Below, piece after piece: positions 23,454 to 31,894 of a stretch of DNA of 34,822 nucleotides. Made by a program: the position numbers and the translations under genes. The number at the start of each line of letters is the position of its first letter. The stretch's first letter is position 1. A model generated the notes under the pieces. The model ran no database searches, was not told the DNA's origin, and worked only from the letters and a program-made list of their open reading frames with translations. The DNA is from Alphaproteobacteria bacterium (GTDB lineage: Bacteria; Pseudomonadota; Alphaproteobacteria; Caulobacterales; Caulobacteraceae), in NCBI GenBank assembly GCA_018820275.1, contig JAHJOO010000001.1, positions 1 to 34,822 on the forward strand. Reading direction: 5' to 3'.

Positions 23454-24773
23454 TCAAAACGTCCGCACGCGCGGCCGGGCGCGCCGCGTCCCGACCAGCA
23501 GGTGGGTCACCGCCCACACCAGGGCATCGGCCCGGTCCGGGCTGGCCCCGCCCTCGCCTAGCGCCATCATCTCTTCCTCCAGCGCCGGGAAGTCGCCGCA
23601 GTGCACGACCCGTCCCTGCTCATAGAGGGCCGCCACCGGCTCGGCCCGCGCCCGCTTGGCGCGTCCGGCCCAGACCAGATGGATGCGGGCCATGCACCCC
23701 GCCTGGGCCAGCAGCGTCCGCACCATCTCGCCGCCCTGGTTGCGCTCGGCCACCACCGCGTGAGCCCCGTGCCGCGCGGCCACGTCCGCGACGTGCGCCG
23801 CCCACCCCGCCGGCGAGCGCCCGCGCACCGTCGCGTCCTCCAGCACGAAGGCGGTGTCGTCGCGCCGACCCACCACCACGATGCCGCAGGCGTCGCCGTG
23901 CGCCGTCGCGGGCGGATCGACCGCCACCACCACCCGGTCCAGCCGCGCCGGCTTCGCCCCGCGCGCCCGCCTCAGATCCTCGACGCGGAACAGGGCGCCG
24001 TCGGCCTCGACGATCACCCCCTCCAGCTCCTGCGCTTCCAGCCGCGTCCCGCCGTAAAGCGATCTCAGATGCGCCAGGAACCCCGGCGACAAGTTCGCCG
24101 CATTGGCCGCCGTCGGGGCCACCTCGCGCACCAGCGCCGGCTCGGCCAGCAGCCGCCGCAGCGCCGCGATCGGCCGGGGCGTCGTCGTTACCGTCAGCCG
24201 CGGCCGGCCGCCCAGCCGCAGCCCCATCCGCAGATTGGCCAGCACCTCGTCGGGCCGGCGCCAGGCGCACAGTTCGTCCGCCCACGCCGCATGGAACTGC
24301 GGCCCTCTCAGACTGTCCGGATCTTCGGCCGAAAAGGCATAGGCCACGCTCCCGCTGGGAAACACCAACCGCCGCCGCCCGGCCTCCCAGCGCGGGCGAT
24401 CCTCGCCGCGCCAAAGGGCTTTGACGCCCGACGGCCCCTCCACCATGACCTCACGCACGTCATGTAGCGTGGGGCCGACCAGCGCCAGGGTGAGATCTTT
24501 TGTCCGCGCCTCGTTCGCCAGCCAGTGGGCACCCGCGAAGGTCTTGCCCGAGCCCCGTCCGCCCATCAGCAGCCAGGTGGACCAGTCCTCTTTGGGCTCA
24601 GCCTGATGCTTCCCGGGTTTCCGAAGAGCCGCCAGGATTCGCTTCAGCTCGGGGATTGAAGGTCCAACCCTCTCGCCGCTTGGATTCCAGAACGGAATGT
24701 ATTTCCGCGACCCGGGACTGCAGTTCGCAATGAAGTCGCTCCAGTTCCACGGGGTCGTCGGGTTCGTGTCCAC
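23454..24773 (-). CDS. GTA g2 large terminase subunit (TerL)
   Basis: 439 residues. Walker A is GGRGSGKT at 71-78 (inside WLLMGGRGSGKTFAGAHWLA). A Walker-B-like acidic pair is in AAWADELCAWRRPDEV, a coupling motif is in TVTTTPRPIAALRRLL, and the RNase-H-like nuclease part starts at VVVAVDPPATAHGDACG, ending with SPDRADALVWAVTHLL. It packages DNA into the head. The only in-frame start before Walker A is GTG at 24773, which makes the first 58 codons overlap the 3-prime part of g1 in another frame. Third-position GC in the overlap is about 74 percent in this frame against about 60 percent in the g1 frame, counted by hand. Confidence 0.92.
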   Translation of the reverse strand: MDTNPTTPWNWSDFIANCSPGSRKYIPFWNPSGERVGPSIPELKRILAALRKPGKHQAEPKEDWSTWLLMGGRGSGKTFAGAHWLANEARTKDLTLALVGPTLHDVREVMVEGPSGVKALWRGEDRPRWEAGRRRLVFPSGSVAYAFSAEDPDSLRGPQFHAAWADELCAWRRPDEVLANLRMGLRLGGRPRLTVTTTPRPIAALRRLLAEPALVREVAPTAANAANLSPGFLAHLRSLYGGTRLEAQELEGVIVEADGALFRVEDLRRARGAKPARLDRVVVAVDPPATAHGDACGIVVVGRRDDTAFVLEDATVRGRSPAGWAAHVADVAARHGAHAVVAERNQGGEMVRTLLAQAGCMARIHLVWAGRAKRARAEPVAALYEQGRVVHCGDFPALEEEMMALGEGGASPDRADALVWAVTHLLVGTRRARPRVRTF

Positions 24774-25011
24774 GATCGTCGTCGCTCATCTCCGCCTCAT
24801 CCGCGTCGTCCTCCGGGGCCAGGGACAGGATCAGCTTCGCGGCGCGCGCGATGTCGGCGACGAAGCGCACGCGTTTGCTCATCTCGCCGACGTCCTCCAC
24901 GGGCACGGGCTTCGCTCTCAGCCCCGCCACGCAGGCGTCCACGTCCGCGCGCAACGCCAGAACCAGGCCTCCGGCCCAGGTCCGCGTCGCTTCATTCCCT
25001 TTTCCGGCCAT
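24598..25011 (-). CDS. GTA g1 small terminase (TerS-like)
   Basis: 137 residues from the ATG at 25011. Helical and charged: TRTWAGGLVLALRADVDACV, VGEMSKRVRFVADIARAAKLILSLAPEDDADEAEMSDDD, then ELERLHCELQSRVAEIHSVLESKRREGW (about 92-119), a likely coiled coil. Position first in the cluster and directly before TerL fits the small terminase g1 of R. capsulatus GTA, though similarity is judged on layout only. No ribosome site is visible and a GCTATGG -10-like box lies 8 bases upstream, suggesting a leaderless mRNA. The last 58 codons overlap TerL in a different frame, and the final ~20 codons lose normal codon bias, so the true functional end may be near residue 119. Confidence 0.75.
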   Translation of the reverse strand: MAGKGNEATRTWAGGLVLALRADVDACVAGLRAKPVPVEDVGEMSKRVRFVADIARAAKLILSLAPEDDADEAEMSDDDRGHEPDDPVELERLHCELQSRVAEIHSVLESKRREGWTFNPRAEANPGGSSETREASG

Positions 25012-25114
25012 GTCGAAACCATAGCTTCCGACCGCACCCGCGACGGAAGATGACCTCAAGATTGCGGTCGCCCCTTGAGTCCGCGCGGGAATTCGCCGCG
25101 CGTCGCCGCAATCG
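25011..25114 (-). promoter_or_regulatory. GTA cluster control region with nested inverted repeats
   Basis: Upstream of g1: a -10-like GCTATGG (25019-25025) with no convincing -35; a dyad CTCAAG-N13-CTTGAG (25055-25079) centred about 56 bases before the ATG; 8-base arms GATTGCGG (25060-25067) and CCGCAATC (25106-25113); and hairpin CGCGCGG-gaattcg-CCGCGCG (25082-25102). A poor -35 with an upstream dyad fits an activator-dependent promoter. Caulobacter GTA genes are known to need dedicated activators (GafYZ); whether these sites serve them is not known. Confidence 0.45.
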
Positions 25115-25121
25115 GGCGGGG

Positions 25122-27533
25122 TCAGCCCGCGCTTTTCAGCGCCTCGGGCTCGGCCGGAGACGTCACCGCCGCGATGGCGGCCAGCAGTTCGCCGATCTGG
25201 ATCGGCTTGCCGACGTGCGCGTCCATGCCGGCGTCGCGGCACATCTGGACCTGCTCCGGCTGCACGTTGGCCGTCAGGGCGACGATCGGCGTCCGGGCCG
25301 TCGCGCCGCCGCTCGCGCGGATCGCCCGCGTGGCGTCCAGCCCGTCCATCACCGGCATGTGCACGTCCATCAGGATCAGGTCGTAGGCTCCGACCCGCGC
25401 CGCCTCCACCGCCTTGGCCCCGTCCTCGACCACGTCGACCCTCAGGCCCAGCCCGCCCAGGATGGCGCTGACCAGTTCGCGGTTCGCCGGCGCGTCGTCC
25501 GCCACCAGAACGCGCAGGTCGACGGGCGCCGACGCGTCCGACTCCGGGGCCGCCTGCGGCACAGCGGCCTCGGCCGCCGGGACCTCGAACCAGAACGTCG
25601 ACCCCTCGCCGGGCGCGCTTTCCGCCCCGATCTCCCCGCCCATCATCTCGATCAGACGTCGGCTGATCGCCAGCCCCAGTCCCGTCCCGCCGTACAGCCG
25701 GGTGGTCGAGGCGTCGGCCTGGGCGAACCGTTCGAACAGCGCCGCCATCTTGGCGGCGGGGATGCCGATGCCGGTGTCCCTGACCTCGATCCGCAGCCGG
25801 CCCGCGCGCCAGCCGGCGCACAGCCGGATCTCGCCGTCCGTGGTGAATTTGGCCGCGTTCGACAGAAAGTTCAGCGTCACCTGGCGAAGCCGTCCCGCAT
25901 CGCCCGTCAGCCAGGCCGGCGCGTCGGGCGCCAGCTCAAGCGTCAGCGCCGTCCCGCGCGCCGAGGCCGCCCCCTCCACCATCGCGGCGGCTGCGTCCAC
26001 CATGGCCCGCAGGTCGAACGGCATCGGCTCCATCTCGACCCGCCCGGCCTCCAGCTTGGAATAGTCGAGGATGTCGTTGATCACCCCCAGCAGGCTGTCG
26101 CTGGCCGAGGCGATGCGCTCGACGTGCCGCCGCTCCTGGTCCGGCAGGTTGGGGCTGTCCTTCAGCAGACCGGCGAAGCCGATGACGCTGGTCAGCGGCG
26201 TCCGCAGCTCATGGCTCATGTTGGCCAGGAACTCCGACTTGGCCCGCGCCCCGGCCTCCGCCCGGTCGCGCGCCTCGACCAGTTCGTCCTCCAGCATCTT
26301 GGTCGCCGTCACGTCCCGGACGACGTCCTGGAACTCGATCGCCCGGCCGGCCGGGTCGCGCGTCACCGTGGCCCGCGTCTCGAACCAGCGGACGTCCCCC
26401 GACTTGGTGACGACGCGATATCGCCGGGTCTGGTGGAAGGCGTCCCGAGTCGTCGCGAACACCCGGTAGTTGGCGATCGCGGCCGCGGCGTCGTCCGGAT
26501 GGATCAGGTCCGCCACTGACCGGCCCAGAAGTTCTTCGGGCCGGTATCCGGTCACCGCCTCGATCGCCGGCGACCAATAGGTCGTCGCCCCGTCGAAGCC
26601 GTAGGTGATGATCACGTCCGTGCTGCGCTCGGCCAACAACCGATGCCGCGTCTCGCTCTCGGCCAGCCGCCGGCGCCGCGCCTCCTCCCCGGTCACGTCC
26701 CGGAACACGCCGAACATGCCCGTGACCCGCCCGTCGGGCGCGCGGTCGCACCCCGCCTGGGTCTCCACCAGGCGCTCCGCGCCGTCCGCTCCTCGGATCC
26801 GCAGGGTCATGCGGTAGCCGACACCCTCGTTCAGGCCCCGCGCGACCGCCGCCATCAGGCGCGGGCGATCCTCGGGATGATAGAAACCGATCGCATCGTC
26901 ATAGCTCGGGTCGAACGCGGTCCGCTCCACCCCGTGGATGCGATAGACCTCGTCCGACCAGGTTACCGTCATCGTGGCCGCATCCAGCCGCCACTGGCCG
27001 ACGCCGGCCATCTCCTCCGCCAGTCGCAGCAGTTCGAACCGCTCGGTCTGCCGCGCGATCAGGTCGGCCTGATCGACGATCTCGGACGCCATCCGCGCCA
27101 GCACCCGCAGGTTCTCGATCTCGGCAGGGGTCGGGGAGGGCCGCGGCCGGGCGTCCATCACCCCGATGGCGCCGACGGCGCGTCCCTCGGCGTTCCGGAT
27201 CGACACGCCGGCGAAGAATCTCAGGAACGGCGGGCCGACCACCATGGGGTGCGCGACCGTCCGCGGGTCCTCCAGAGCGTCCTCGACCACGAGGACGGCC
27301 TCCGGCCCCATCGCCACCAGCATGCCCGTGACCGAAAGGTCGCGCGACATGTCCGACTGCCCGAGGCCGATGTTGGAGCGGAACATGGTCCGGTCGCCGT
27401 CGACGATTCCGATCATGGCCGAGGGCGCGTCGAACATGGCGCAGGCAAGAGCCGTCAACCGGTCGAACGGGCTGTCCAGGTTCAGAGACTGCGTCGTCGC
27501 CTGTTTCGGCGATCTGTCGCGGGCGTTTCCCAT
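25122..27533 (-). CDS. Hybrid histidine kinase, GAF-PAS-PAS-HisKA-HATPase-REC
   Basis: 803 residues, no membrane segment. GAF-like domain about 20-155; PAS 1 about 170-285; PAS 2 about 295-412; HisKA with phospho-His441 in FLANMSHELRTPLTSVIGF; HATPase with N-box NFLSNAAKF (about 555-563), DTGIG (586-590) and GGTGLGLAISRR; receiver with Asp723 in LILMDVHMPVMDG, Thr754 in ALTAN and Lys776 in GKPIQ. All catalytic residues are present, so it should autophosphorylate and relay to its own receiver. The signal is cytosolic and unknown. Its stop lies 110 bases upstream of g1 on the same strand, so read-through could reach the GTA genes. ATG at 27533 follows the YcgN-type gene by 34 bases. Confidence 0.93.
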   Translation of the reverse strand: MGNARDRSPKQATTQSLNLDSPFDRLTALACAMFDAPSAMIGIVDGDRTMFRSNIGLGQSDMSRDLSVTGMLVAMGPEAVLVVEDALEDPRTVAHPMVVGPPFLRFFAGVSIRNAEGRAVGAIGVMDARPRPSPTPAEIENLRVLARMASEIVDQADLIARQTERFELLRLAEEMAGVGQWRLDAATMTVTWSDEVYRIHGVERTAFDPSYDDAIGFYHPEDRPRLMAAVARGLNEGVGYRMTLRIRGADGAERLVETQAGCDRAPDGRVTGMFGVFRDVTGEEARRRRLAESETRHRLLAERSTDVIITYGFDGATTYWSPAIEAVTGYRPEELLGRSVADLIHPDDAAAAIANYRVFATTRDAFHQTRRYRVVTKSGDVRWFETRATVTRDPAGRAIEFQDVVRDVTATKMLEDELVEARDRAEAGARAKSEFLANMSHELRTPLTSVIGFAGLLKDSPNLPDQERRHVERIASASDSLLGVINDILDYSKLEAGRVEMEPMPFDLRAMVDAAAAMVEGAASARGTALTLELAPDAPAWLTGDAGRLRQVTLNFLSNAAKFTTDGEIRLCAGWRAGRLRIEVRDTGIGIPAAKMAALFERFAQADASTTRLYGGTGLGLAISRRLIEMMGGEIGAESAPGEGSTFWFEVPAAEAAVPQAAPESDASAPVDLRVLVADDAPANRELVSAILGGLGLRVDVVEDGAKAVEAARVGAYDLILMDVHMPVMDGLDATRAIRASGGATARTPIVALTANVQPEQVQMCRDAGMDAHVGKPIQIGELLAAIAAVTSPAEPEALKSAG

Positions 27534-27567
27534 GCCGCGATCATCCGCCTGATTTCGGAAAATTCCG

Positions 27568-28107
27568 TTAGCGCGGGGGCGGTTGCGTGCCCCGTTCGGC
27601 GATCCACTCGGGCGCCTCCAGGTCCAGCGCGTCCTCCGCCTCCGCCAGCGTCTCCTCCGACACCGTCTGGTTCCGGATCGACACTCCCGCCGTGTGCACG
27701 GTCTCGGGGTTGCCGCTGACCAGCGGGTGCCACCACGCCAGCTCCCGCCCCTCGTGCAAACGACGGTATCCGCACGACTTCGGCATCCACTCCAGCGCCT
27801 CGATGTTCTGCGGCGTCAGCCGGATGCAGTCCGGAACATGGGCCTTGCGGTTCACATAGTCCGAGCACCGGCAGACCTGGGGATCGAACAACCGGCAGTG
27901 AACCCTGGTCGGGATCACCTCGCCGGTGTCCTCGTCCTCGAACCGCACCAGGCAGCACAGGCCGCAGCCGTCGCACAGGCTCTCCCATTCGGCCGGAGTC
28001 ATCTCGTCCAGGCGTTTGGTCTGCCAGAACGGCCGATCGCCCGGGGCCGGCGGCTCGCGGGGATCGTCAAACGGGTTGGAGGCGGGGTCGGAAGGCTCTA
28101 TGTGCAC
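27568..28107 (-). CDS. YcgN-type cysteine-cluster protein (CxxCxxCC)
   Basis: 179 residues from the GTG at 28107, preceded by AGGGAGG. The family signature LCDGCGLCC lies at about 44-52, with further Cys in [16 protein letters not shown] (about 69-84), DCIRLTP (near 93) and [13 protein letters not shown] (near 108), and the AWWHPLVSG motif follows. The Cys set suggests a metal or Fe-S site; the cellular role is unknown. A proline-rich N-terminus is extra to the core. It diverges from the ABC-F gene with a 35-base gap and leads into the hybrid kinase on the same strand. Confidence 0.9.
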   Translation of the reverse strand: MHIEPSDPASNPFDDPREPPAPGDRPFWQTKRLDEMTPAEWESLCDGCGLCCLVRFEDEDTGEVIPTRVHCRLFDPQVCRCSDYVNRKAHVPDCIRLTPQNIEALEWMPKSCGYRRLHEGRELAWWHPLVSGNPETVHTAGVSIRNQTVSEETLAEAEDALDLEAPEWIAERGTQPPPR

Positions 28108-28142
28108 GCCCTCCCTTAACCTCTCCGTCCCCGCAACGCACC

Positions 28143-30011
28143 ATGGCCGCGCGCCCGCCCCTCGTCGCCCTCAAGGACGTCCGCCTGCAGGACGGACCGC
28201 GTCCGCTGTTCGACGGCGTCGACCTCGCCGTGGAGCCGCGCAGCCGCGCCGCCCTCGTCGGCCGCAACGGCGCGGGCAAGTCCACCCTGATGAAGCTGGT
28301 CATGGGCCTGATCGAGCCCGACGCCGGCGACCGCTCGGTGCAGGCCGGCGTCCGCTTCGCCCACGTCCCGCAGGAGCCGGACCTGAGCCGCCCTCAGGCC
28401 GCCAGCGAGGGGGCCGACGAAGACTGGACCCTGCTCGACTACGCCGCCTCCGGCCCCGCCGAACGCTGGGACGCCGAGGCCTGGCTGACCACCTTCGGCC
28501 TGGATCCTGAAAAGGCCGCCGTGAACCTGTCGGGCGGCGAGACCCGCCGCGCGGCGCTGGCCCGGGCCTTCGCCGAGGCACCCGACCTGCTGCTGCTGGA
28601 CGAGCCCACCAACCACCTCGACGTGCTCGCCATCGAACTGCTGGAGACCGAGATCCTCCAGGCCCGCTTCGCCGTGCTGGTGGTCAGCCACGACCGCGCC
28701 TTCCTCAACCGGGTCACCGACCGGGTGCACTGGCTGGAGCATCGCCGCGTCCGCACCCTCGACAAGGGCTTCAAGGCCTTCGACGACTGGGCCGCCAAGG
28801 TCATGGAGGAGGAGGCCGAGTCCCTCCGCCGCCTGTCGAAGAAGATCGAGGCCGAGACCTACACCTTCTACCGCTCCATCACCGCCCAGCGGACCCGCAA
28901 CGAGGGCCGCGCCCGCGCCCTGGACGCCATGCGCGCGGACCGCGCCGAACGGGTCAAGGACCTGCCGCGCGACCTCCATCTCGGCGTCGACAGCGGCGTC
29001 GCCTCCGGCAAGCTGGTGGCGGAACTCAAGGGCGTCTCCAAGGGCTTCGGCGACCGCGTCATCCTCAAGCCCTTCACCACCCGCGTCATGCGCGGCGACC
29101 GGCTGGCCATCGTCGGCCCCAACGGCGCGGGCAAGACCACCCTGGTCAAGCTGCTGCTGGGCGAACTGCCCGCCGACGCCGGCACGGTCCGCCTCGGCGC
29201 CAACCTCGACCCCGTCTATCTCGACCAGTCGCGCGAGGGCCTGAAGTCCGACATGACCCTGTGGGACGCGCTGACGCCGGGCGGCGGCGACAGCATTCTG
29301 GTGCGCGGACACTCCAAACACGTCGCCGCCTACGCCAAGGACTTCCTGTTCCAGGAAAGTCAGCTGAAACAGCCCATCTCCACCCTGTCGGGCGGCGAGC
29401 GGAACCGCCTGCTGCTGGCCCGCGCCTTGGCCAAACCCGCCAACATGCTGGTGCTCGACGAACCCACCAACGACCTGGACATGGACACGCTCGACAAGCT
29501 GGAAGAGCTGCTCGAGAGCTATGACGGCACCCTGATCCTGGTCTCGCACGACCGCGACTTCGTGGACCGCCTCGCCACCTCCACCATCGCCCTGAACGGC
29601 CGCGGCGACTTCGTCGAGACCCCCGGCGGCTGGACCGATTTCGTGCGCCAGAATCCGGGCTTCCTGGTCCGGGGCGAGGGACGCGGCGCCAAGGCCGAGT
29701 GGGCCGCCGTCAAGGCCGCCGCCCCGGCCGCGCCGCCGGTCACCCCCGCCGCCAGGTCGTCTTCCGGCACCCCGAAGAAGCTGTCGTTCAAGGACGCCCA
29801 TCGCCTCAAGGAGGTCGAGGGGCTGATGGAAACCCTGCCGGCCGAGATCGCCCGTCAGGAGGCGATCCTGGCCGACCCGGACCTCTACGCCCGCGACCCC
29901 GCCGCCTTCGACCGCGCCATGAAGGCCGCCGACAAGGCCCGTGCCGACCTTGAGCTCGCCGAGGCCGACTGGCTGGAGCTCGAGGAAAAGAAGGCCGCGC
30001 TGGCGGGCTGA
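28143..30011 (+). CDS. ABC-F family ATPase (Uup-like)
   Basis: 622 residues with two ABC cassettes and no membrane segments. Cassette 1: Walker [10 protein letters not shown] (about 40-48), signature LSGGE near 129, Walker [13 protein letters not shown]. Cassette 2: Walker [10 protein letters not shown] (about 325-333), signature LSGGE near 418, Walker [12 protein letters not shown]. Between them is a charged helical interdomain linker ([19 protein letters not shown]). The C-terminal ~70 residues are a coiled coil ([20 protein letters not shown] onward), as in Uup. ABC-F proteins act on ribosomes or, for Uup, on DNA and ribosomes. Antibiotic resistance cannot be inferred. It ends 6 bases from the convergent VOC gene. 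Confidence 0.94.
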   Translation: MAARPPLVALKDVRLQDGPRPLFDGVDLAVEPRSRAALVGRNGAGKSTLMKLVMGLIEPDAGDRSVQAGVRFAHVPQEPDLSRPQAASEGADEDWTLLDYAASGPAERWDAEAWLTTFGLDPEKAAVNLSGGETRRAALARAFAEAPDLLLLDEPTNHLDVLAIELLETEILQARFAVLVVSHDRAFLNRVTDRVHWLEHRRVRTLDKGFKAFDDWAAKVMEEEAESLRRLSKKIEAETYTFYRSITAQRTRNEGRARALDAMRADRAERVKDLPRDLHLGVDSGVASGKLVAELKGVSKGFGDRVILKPFTTRVMRGDRLAIVGPNGAGKTTLVKLLLGELPADAGTVRLGANLDPVYLDQSREGLKSDMTLWDALTPGGGDSILVRGHSKHVAAYAKDFLFQESQLKQPISTLSGGERNRLLLARALAKPANMLVLDEPTNDLDMDTLDKLEELLESYDGTLILVSHDRDFVDRLATSTIALNGRGDFVETPGGWTDFVRQNPGFLVRGEGRGAKAEWAAVKAAAPAAPPVTPAARSSSGTPKKLSFKDAHRLKEVEGLMETLPAEIARQEAILADPDLYARDPAAFDRAMKAADKARADLELAEADWLELEEKKAALAG

Positions 30012-30017
30012 CCGTCT

Positions 30018-30407
30018 TCAGTCCCAGGCGATCCCTTCACGCCTCTGGGCGACATGCCAAAGCACGCCTGACGGATCGGTGAGATAGGCCACGCGCAGTC
30101 CCCAGGGCTGGATGGCGGGAGGGCGCGGCGGCGCCGCACCGAACTCCCGGACGAGATCCAGGCCCTGGACGTGCGTCCACCAGGCGTCGAGGTCGTCGAC
30201 CATGAGCTGCATCATGGAATTCGCCGCCCAGTCCTCCTGGAAATAGTTCTGCAGGACGAAGCTCGTCGCGCCCACGCCGAAGATGGCCACCTCGGCATCG
30301 AGCAGGACGTCGAAGCCGAGCGCGCGATAGAACCGCTTGCTGGCCGCGAAATCCCGCGCCGGGAGAAACGGTCTGGCGATCTCGGTTCCGCTCGGCGTTC
30401 CGGGCAT
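30018..30407 (-). CDS. VOC family (glyoxalase / bleomycin-resistance fold) protein
   Basis: 129 residues. It has the pattern of one VOC domain: FLPARDFAASKRFYRALGFDV (about 14-34), FVLQNYFQEDWAANSMMQLMVDDLDAWWTHVQGL (about 50-83) and the C-terminal PWGLRVAYLTDPSGVLWHVAQ. Metal ligands in this fold are often His/Glu; here candidates are few besides His117, so it may be non-catalytic or a binding protein. ATG at 30407 follows GGGAGATGA. It converges with the ABC-F gene. Confidence 0.85.
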   Translation of the reverse strand: MPGTPSGTEIARPFLPARDFAASKRFYRALGFDVLLDAEVAIFGVGATSFVLQNYFQEDWAANSMMQLMVDDLDAWWTHVQGLDLVREFGAAPPRPPAIQPWGLRVAYLTDPSGVLWHVAQRREGIAWD

Positions 30408-30578
30408 GGCTCATCTCCCAAAAGGAAGCCGGCGAGGTTCGCAGGTCCCCGATTTCCCCGAAGCTACGTCCGATCCACCGGCCCGATAAGGCCATTTCCC
30501 CGGCGCACGGCGGACGATCGTGGGCCCAAGTCCGGAAAGGCGCCGGGAACGAGATCGACGCCGACCGCGCTGCGCGTT

Positions 30579-30653
30579 TCTGTGGATGACACAAACCCCT
30601 GAACCCGCGTCGCGAATTCCGTCCGTCCACAGATATGCACAGGGTTATGCACC
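30579..30653. promoter_or_regulatory. Cluster of DnaA-box-like motifs with an 8-base dyad
   Basis: TGTGGATGA (30581-30589, reverse TCATCCACA), ATATGCACA (30633-30641) and TTATGCACC (30645-30653) each match TTATNCACA at eight of nine positions. TCTGTGGA (30579-30586) and TCCACAGA (30626-30633) form an inverted pair. No AT-rich unwinding region or origin-linked gene is near, so this is a possible DnaA-binding site rather than an origin. Confidence 0.4.
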
Positions 30654-30976
30654 GGTCGCGGGCGGCTTGCGCACAGCGGGGCGAGTTCGGGCGCTTGCCT
30701 CATAGCGGGTTTCGTCGGAACGTCAACGGGCCGAGGGACACGGCGGCGCGGAAATCCGGGGAGACCCGGGGCTCAAGGCGAACCGGCCCGGCTCTCTGAC
30801 CCGACGCTTCGGGAGGTCTTCGGACCCGACGGGCGGAAGGCAGGATCCAGGCTCCCGAACTCGAAGGCTTCGGCCGGCGGGCTCACGGAGAACCGGATCG
30901 GGATCGAAGGACGGCGCGGGCTTGCCTCGCGGGACGCCGGAGACCCTGAGCGCGACAGGATGCAGCCGACCTTCGT

Positions 30977-31089
30977 CGGGGTTCGCCCCGCCGCAGCAAG
31001 GCCAGGCTCCTGAACCTCAACGGCCAAGTCCAACCCGGACTTGGCGGGGGGACGAAGCGAACCGGTCCGCCGGGGAGCGTCGTCCCCCC
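30977..31089. other. Series of three strong hairpins, possible structured RNA
   Basis: CGGGG-TTCG-CCCCG (30977-30990, UUCG loop on the plus strand), CCAAGTCC-aaccc-GGACTTGG (31024-31044), and a 10-base stem of GGGGGGACGA with TCGTCCCCCC around 24 bases (31046-31089). Three perfect stems within 113 non-coding bases are more than expected by chance even at high GC. Could be a small RNA or a long 5-prime leader. Strand unknown. Confidence 0.4.
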
Positions 31090-31209
31090 GCTCAATTCCG
31101 GCCCGACGGACCCGACGCGGTCGCTCACCACTTGAAGGCGCGATCCCGTCGCTGGCGATTTCCCTCACAGCGCGATACCGTCAAGCCTCCTGAGGGGGAG
31201 CTCATCGCC

Positions 31210-31857
31210 ATGCGCATCGTCGCCACCGCCGCCGCCGTCCTGATCGCCGCCTGCGCCGGCAGCGCCGCCGCCCAGGACCGACCCGCGGCCTACACCAATG
31301 CCGAGGCCTGCCTCGAGGCCAACGTCGACGCCGCGGTGGCCGCCTCGTCCGGCGCGGCCGACGCGGCGGAGTTCCTGCTCGGCTACCTCTGCGCCGGCCC
31401 CGTCGCAGCCGCGACGCGCTACGAGGTCAACTCCGGACTGCTGGCCTCGGGCAAGGGCATGGTCGAGGGCTTCCTGACCCTGATGCCCGCCACCGCCGAA
31501 ATGAGCGACATGCCCGACTTCGACGCCATGACCGACGAGGAGATCGACGCCTGGCTCCAGGAAGAGGAGGCCGCAGCCGCCGAGGCCGTCGCCGCGGTCG
31601 CGGCTGCGGAGGGCACGACCACCTTCGGCCTGGACCCGGCAGACGGATCGACGCCCGGTGCGCCCCCGCAAGACCCTTTCGAGGGCATCACCGTCGACCC
31701 CGTGACCGGTGACATCGTGACCGGCGACAACCCGCTGGGGCCGATGATCGTGACCCTGATGGACTACATGGAGGCCACCGGCCGGATGATGTCCAACACC
31801 CCGCCCGTCTTCCTGCGGGAGCACGCCGCGCGGCTGATCGTCCGACGCCGCCGCTGA
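31210..31857 (+). CDS. Secreted Ala-rich protein of unknown function
   Basis: 215 residues from the ATG at 31210, with GGGGGAG upstream. N-terminal signal sequence MRIVATAAAVLIAACAGSAA; cleavage after AAA before QDRP is likely, but IAAC could also be a lipobox. The mature part has two Cys that may form a disulfide (EACLEA and GYLCAG), a helical region, an acidic Ala/Glu stretch (AWLQEEEAAAAEAVAAVAAA, about 117-136) and a Pro/Asp/Gly segment with two VTGDIVTGD-like turns. No family is recognised. It ends 37 bases before the importer operon but the importer appears to have its own start signals. Confidence 0.78.
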   Translation: MRIVATAAAVLIAACAGSAAAQDRPAAYTNAEACLEANVDAAVAASSGAADAAEFLLGYLCAGPVAAATRYEVNSGLLASGKGMVEGFLTLMPATAEMSDMPDFDAMTDEEIDAWLQEEEAAAAEAVAAVAAAEGTTTFGLDPADGSTPGAPPQDPFEGITVDPVTGDIVTGDNPLGPMIVTLMDYMEATGRMMSNTPPVFLREHAARLIVRRRR

Positions 31858-31894
31858 GCTTCCCAAGCCCGCCCGCGCGCCCTATGCCTGCGCC

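Larger units (their letters stand above)
30408..31209. other. 800-base gene-free stretch
   Basis: No reading frame on either strand has convincing codon bias or a recognisable protein. It holds a 75-base cluster of DnaA-box-like motifs (30579-30653), a diverged direct repeat starting CCAGGCTCC(C/T)GAAC at 30847 and 31002, and three strong hairpins (30977-31089). The last ~50 bases should contain the leader of the secreted-protein gene at 31210. No tRNA or rRNA was seen. Confidence 0.65.

Noticed and set aside
25082..25120. Rho-independent terminator of the hybrid kinase
   Set aside because: Hairpins are present (CGCGCGG/CCGCGCG and GCGGG/CCCGC) but no T-run follows on the minus strand, so it was treated as part of the control region.
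24598..25821. Long upstream extension of g1 to 25821
   Set aside because: It overlaps the receiver and ATPase domains of the hybrid kinase in another frame; the ATG at 25011 is the first start after the kinase stop.
28116..29801. Minus-strand open frame of about 560 codons opposite the ABC-F gene
   Set aside because: Gly/Gln/Val-rich shadow of the ABC-F ATPase, whose two Walker and signature motif sets are unmistakable.
30579..30653. Replication origin
   Set aside because: No AT-rich region and no hemE, parAB or dnaA neighbours; motif matches are imperfect.
30773..31168. Minus-strand frame of 131 codons in the gene-free stretch
   Set aside because: Ser/Pro/Arg-rich, no ribosome site, runs through hairpins and a diverged direct repeat; not convincing as a protein.
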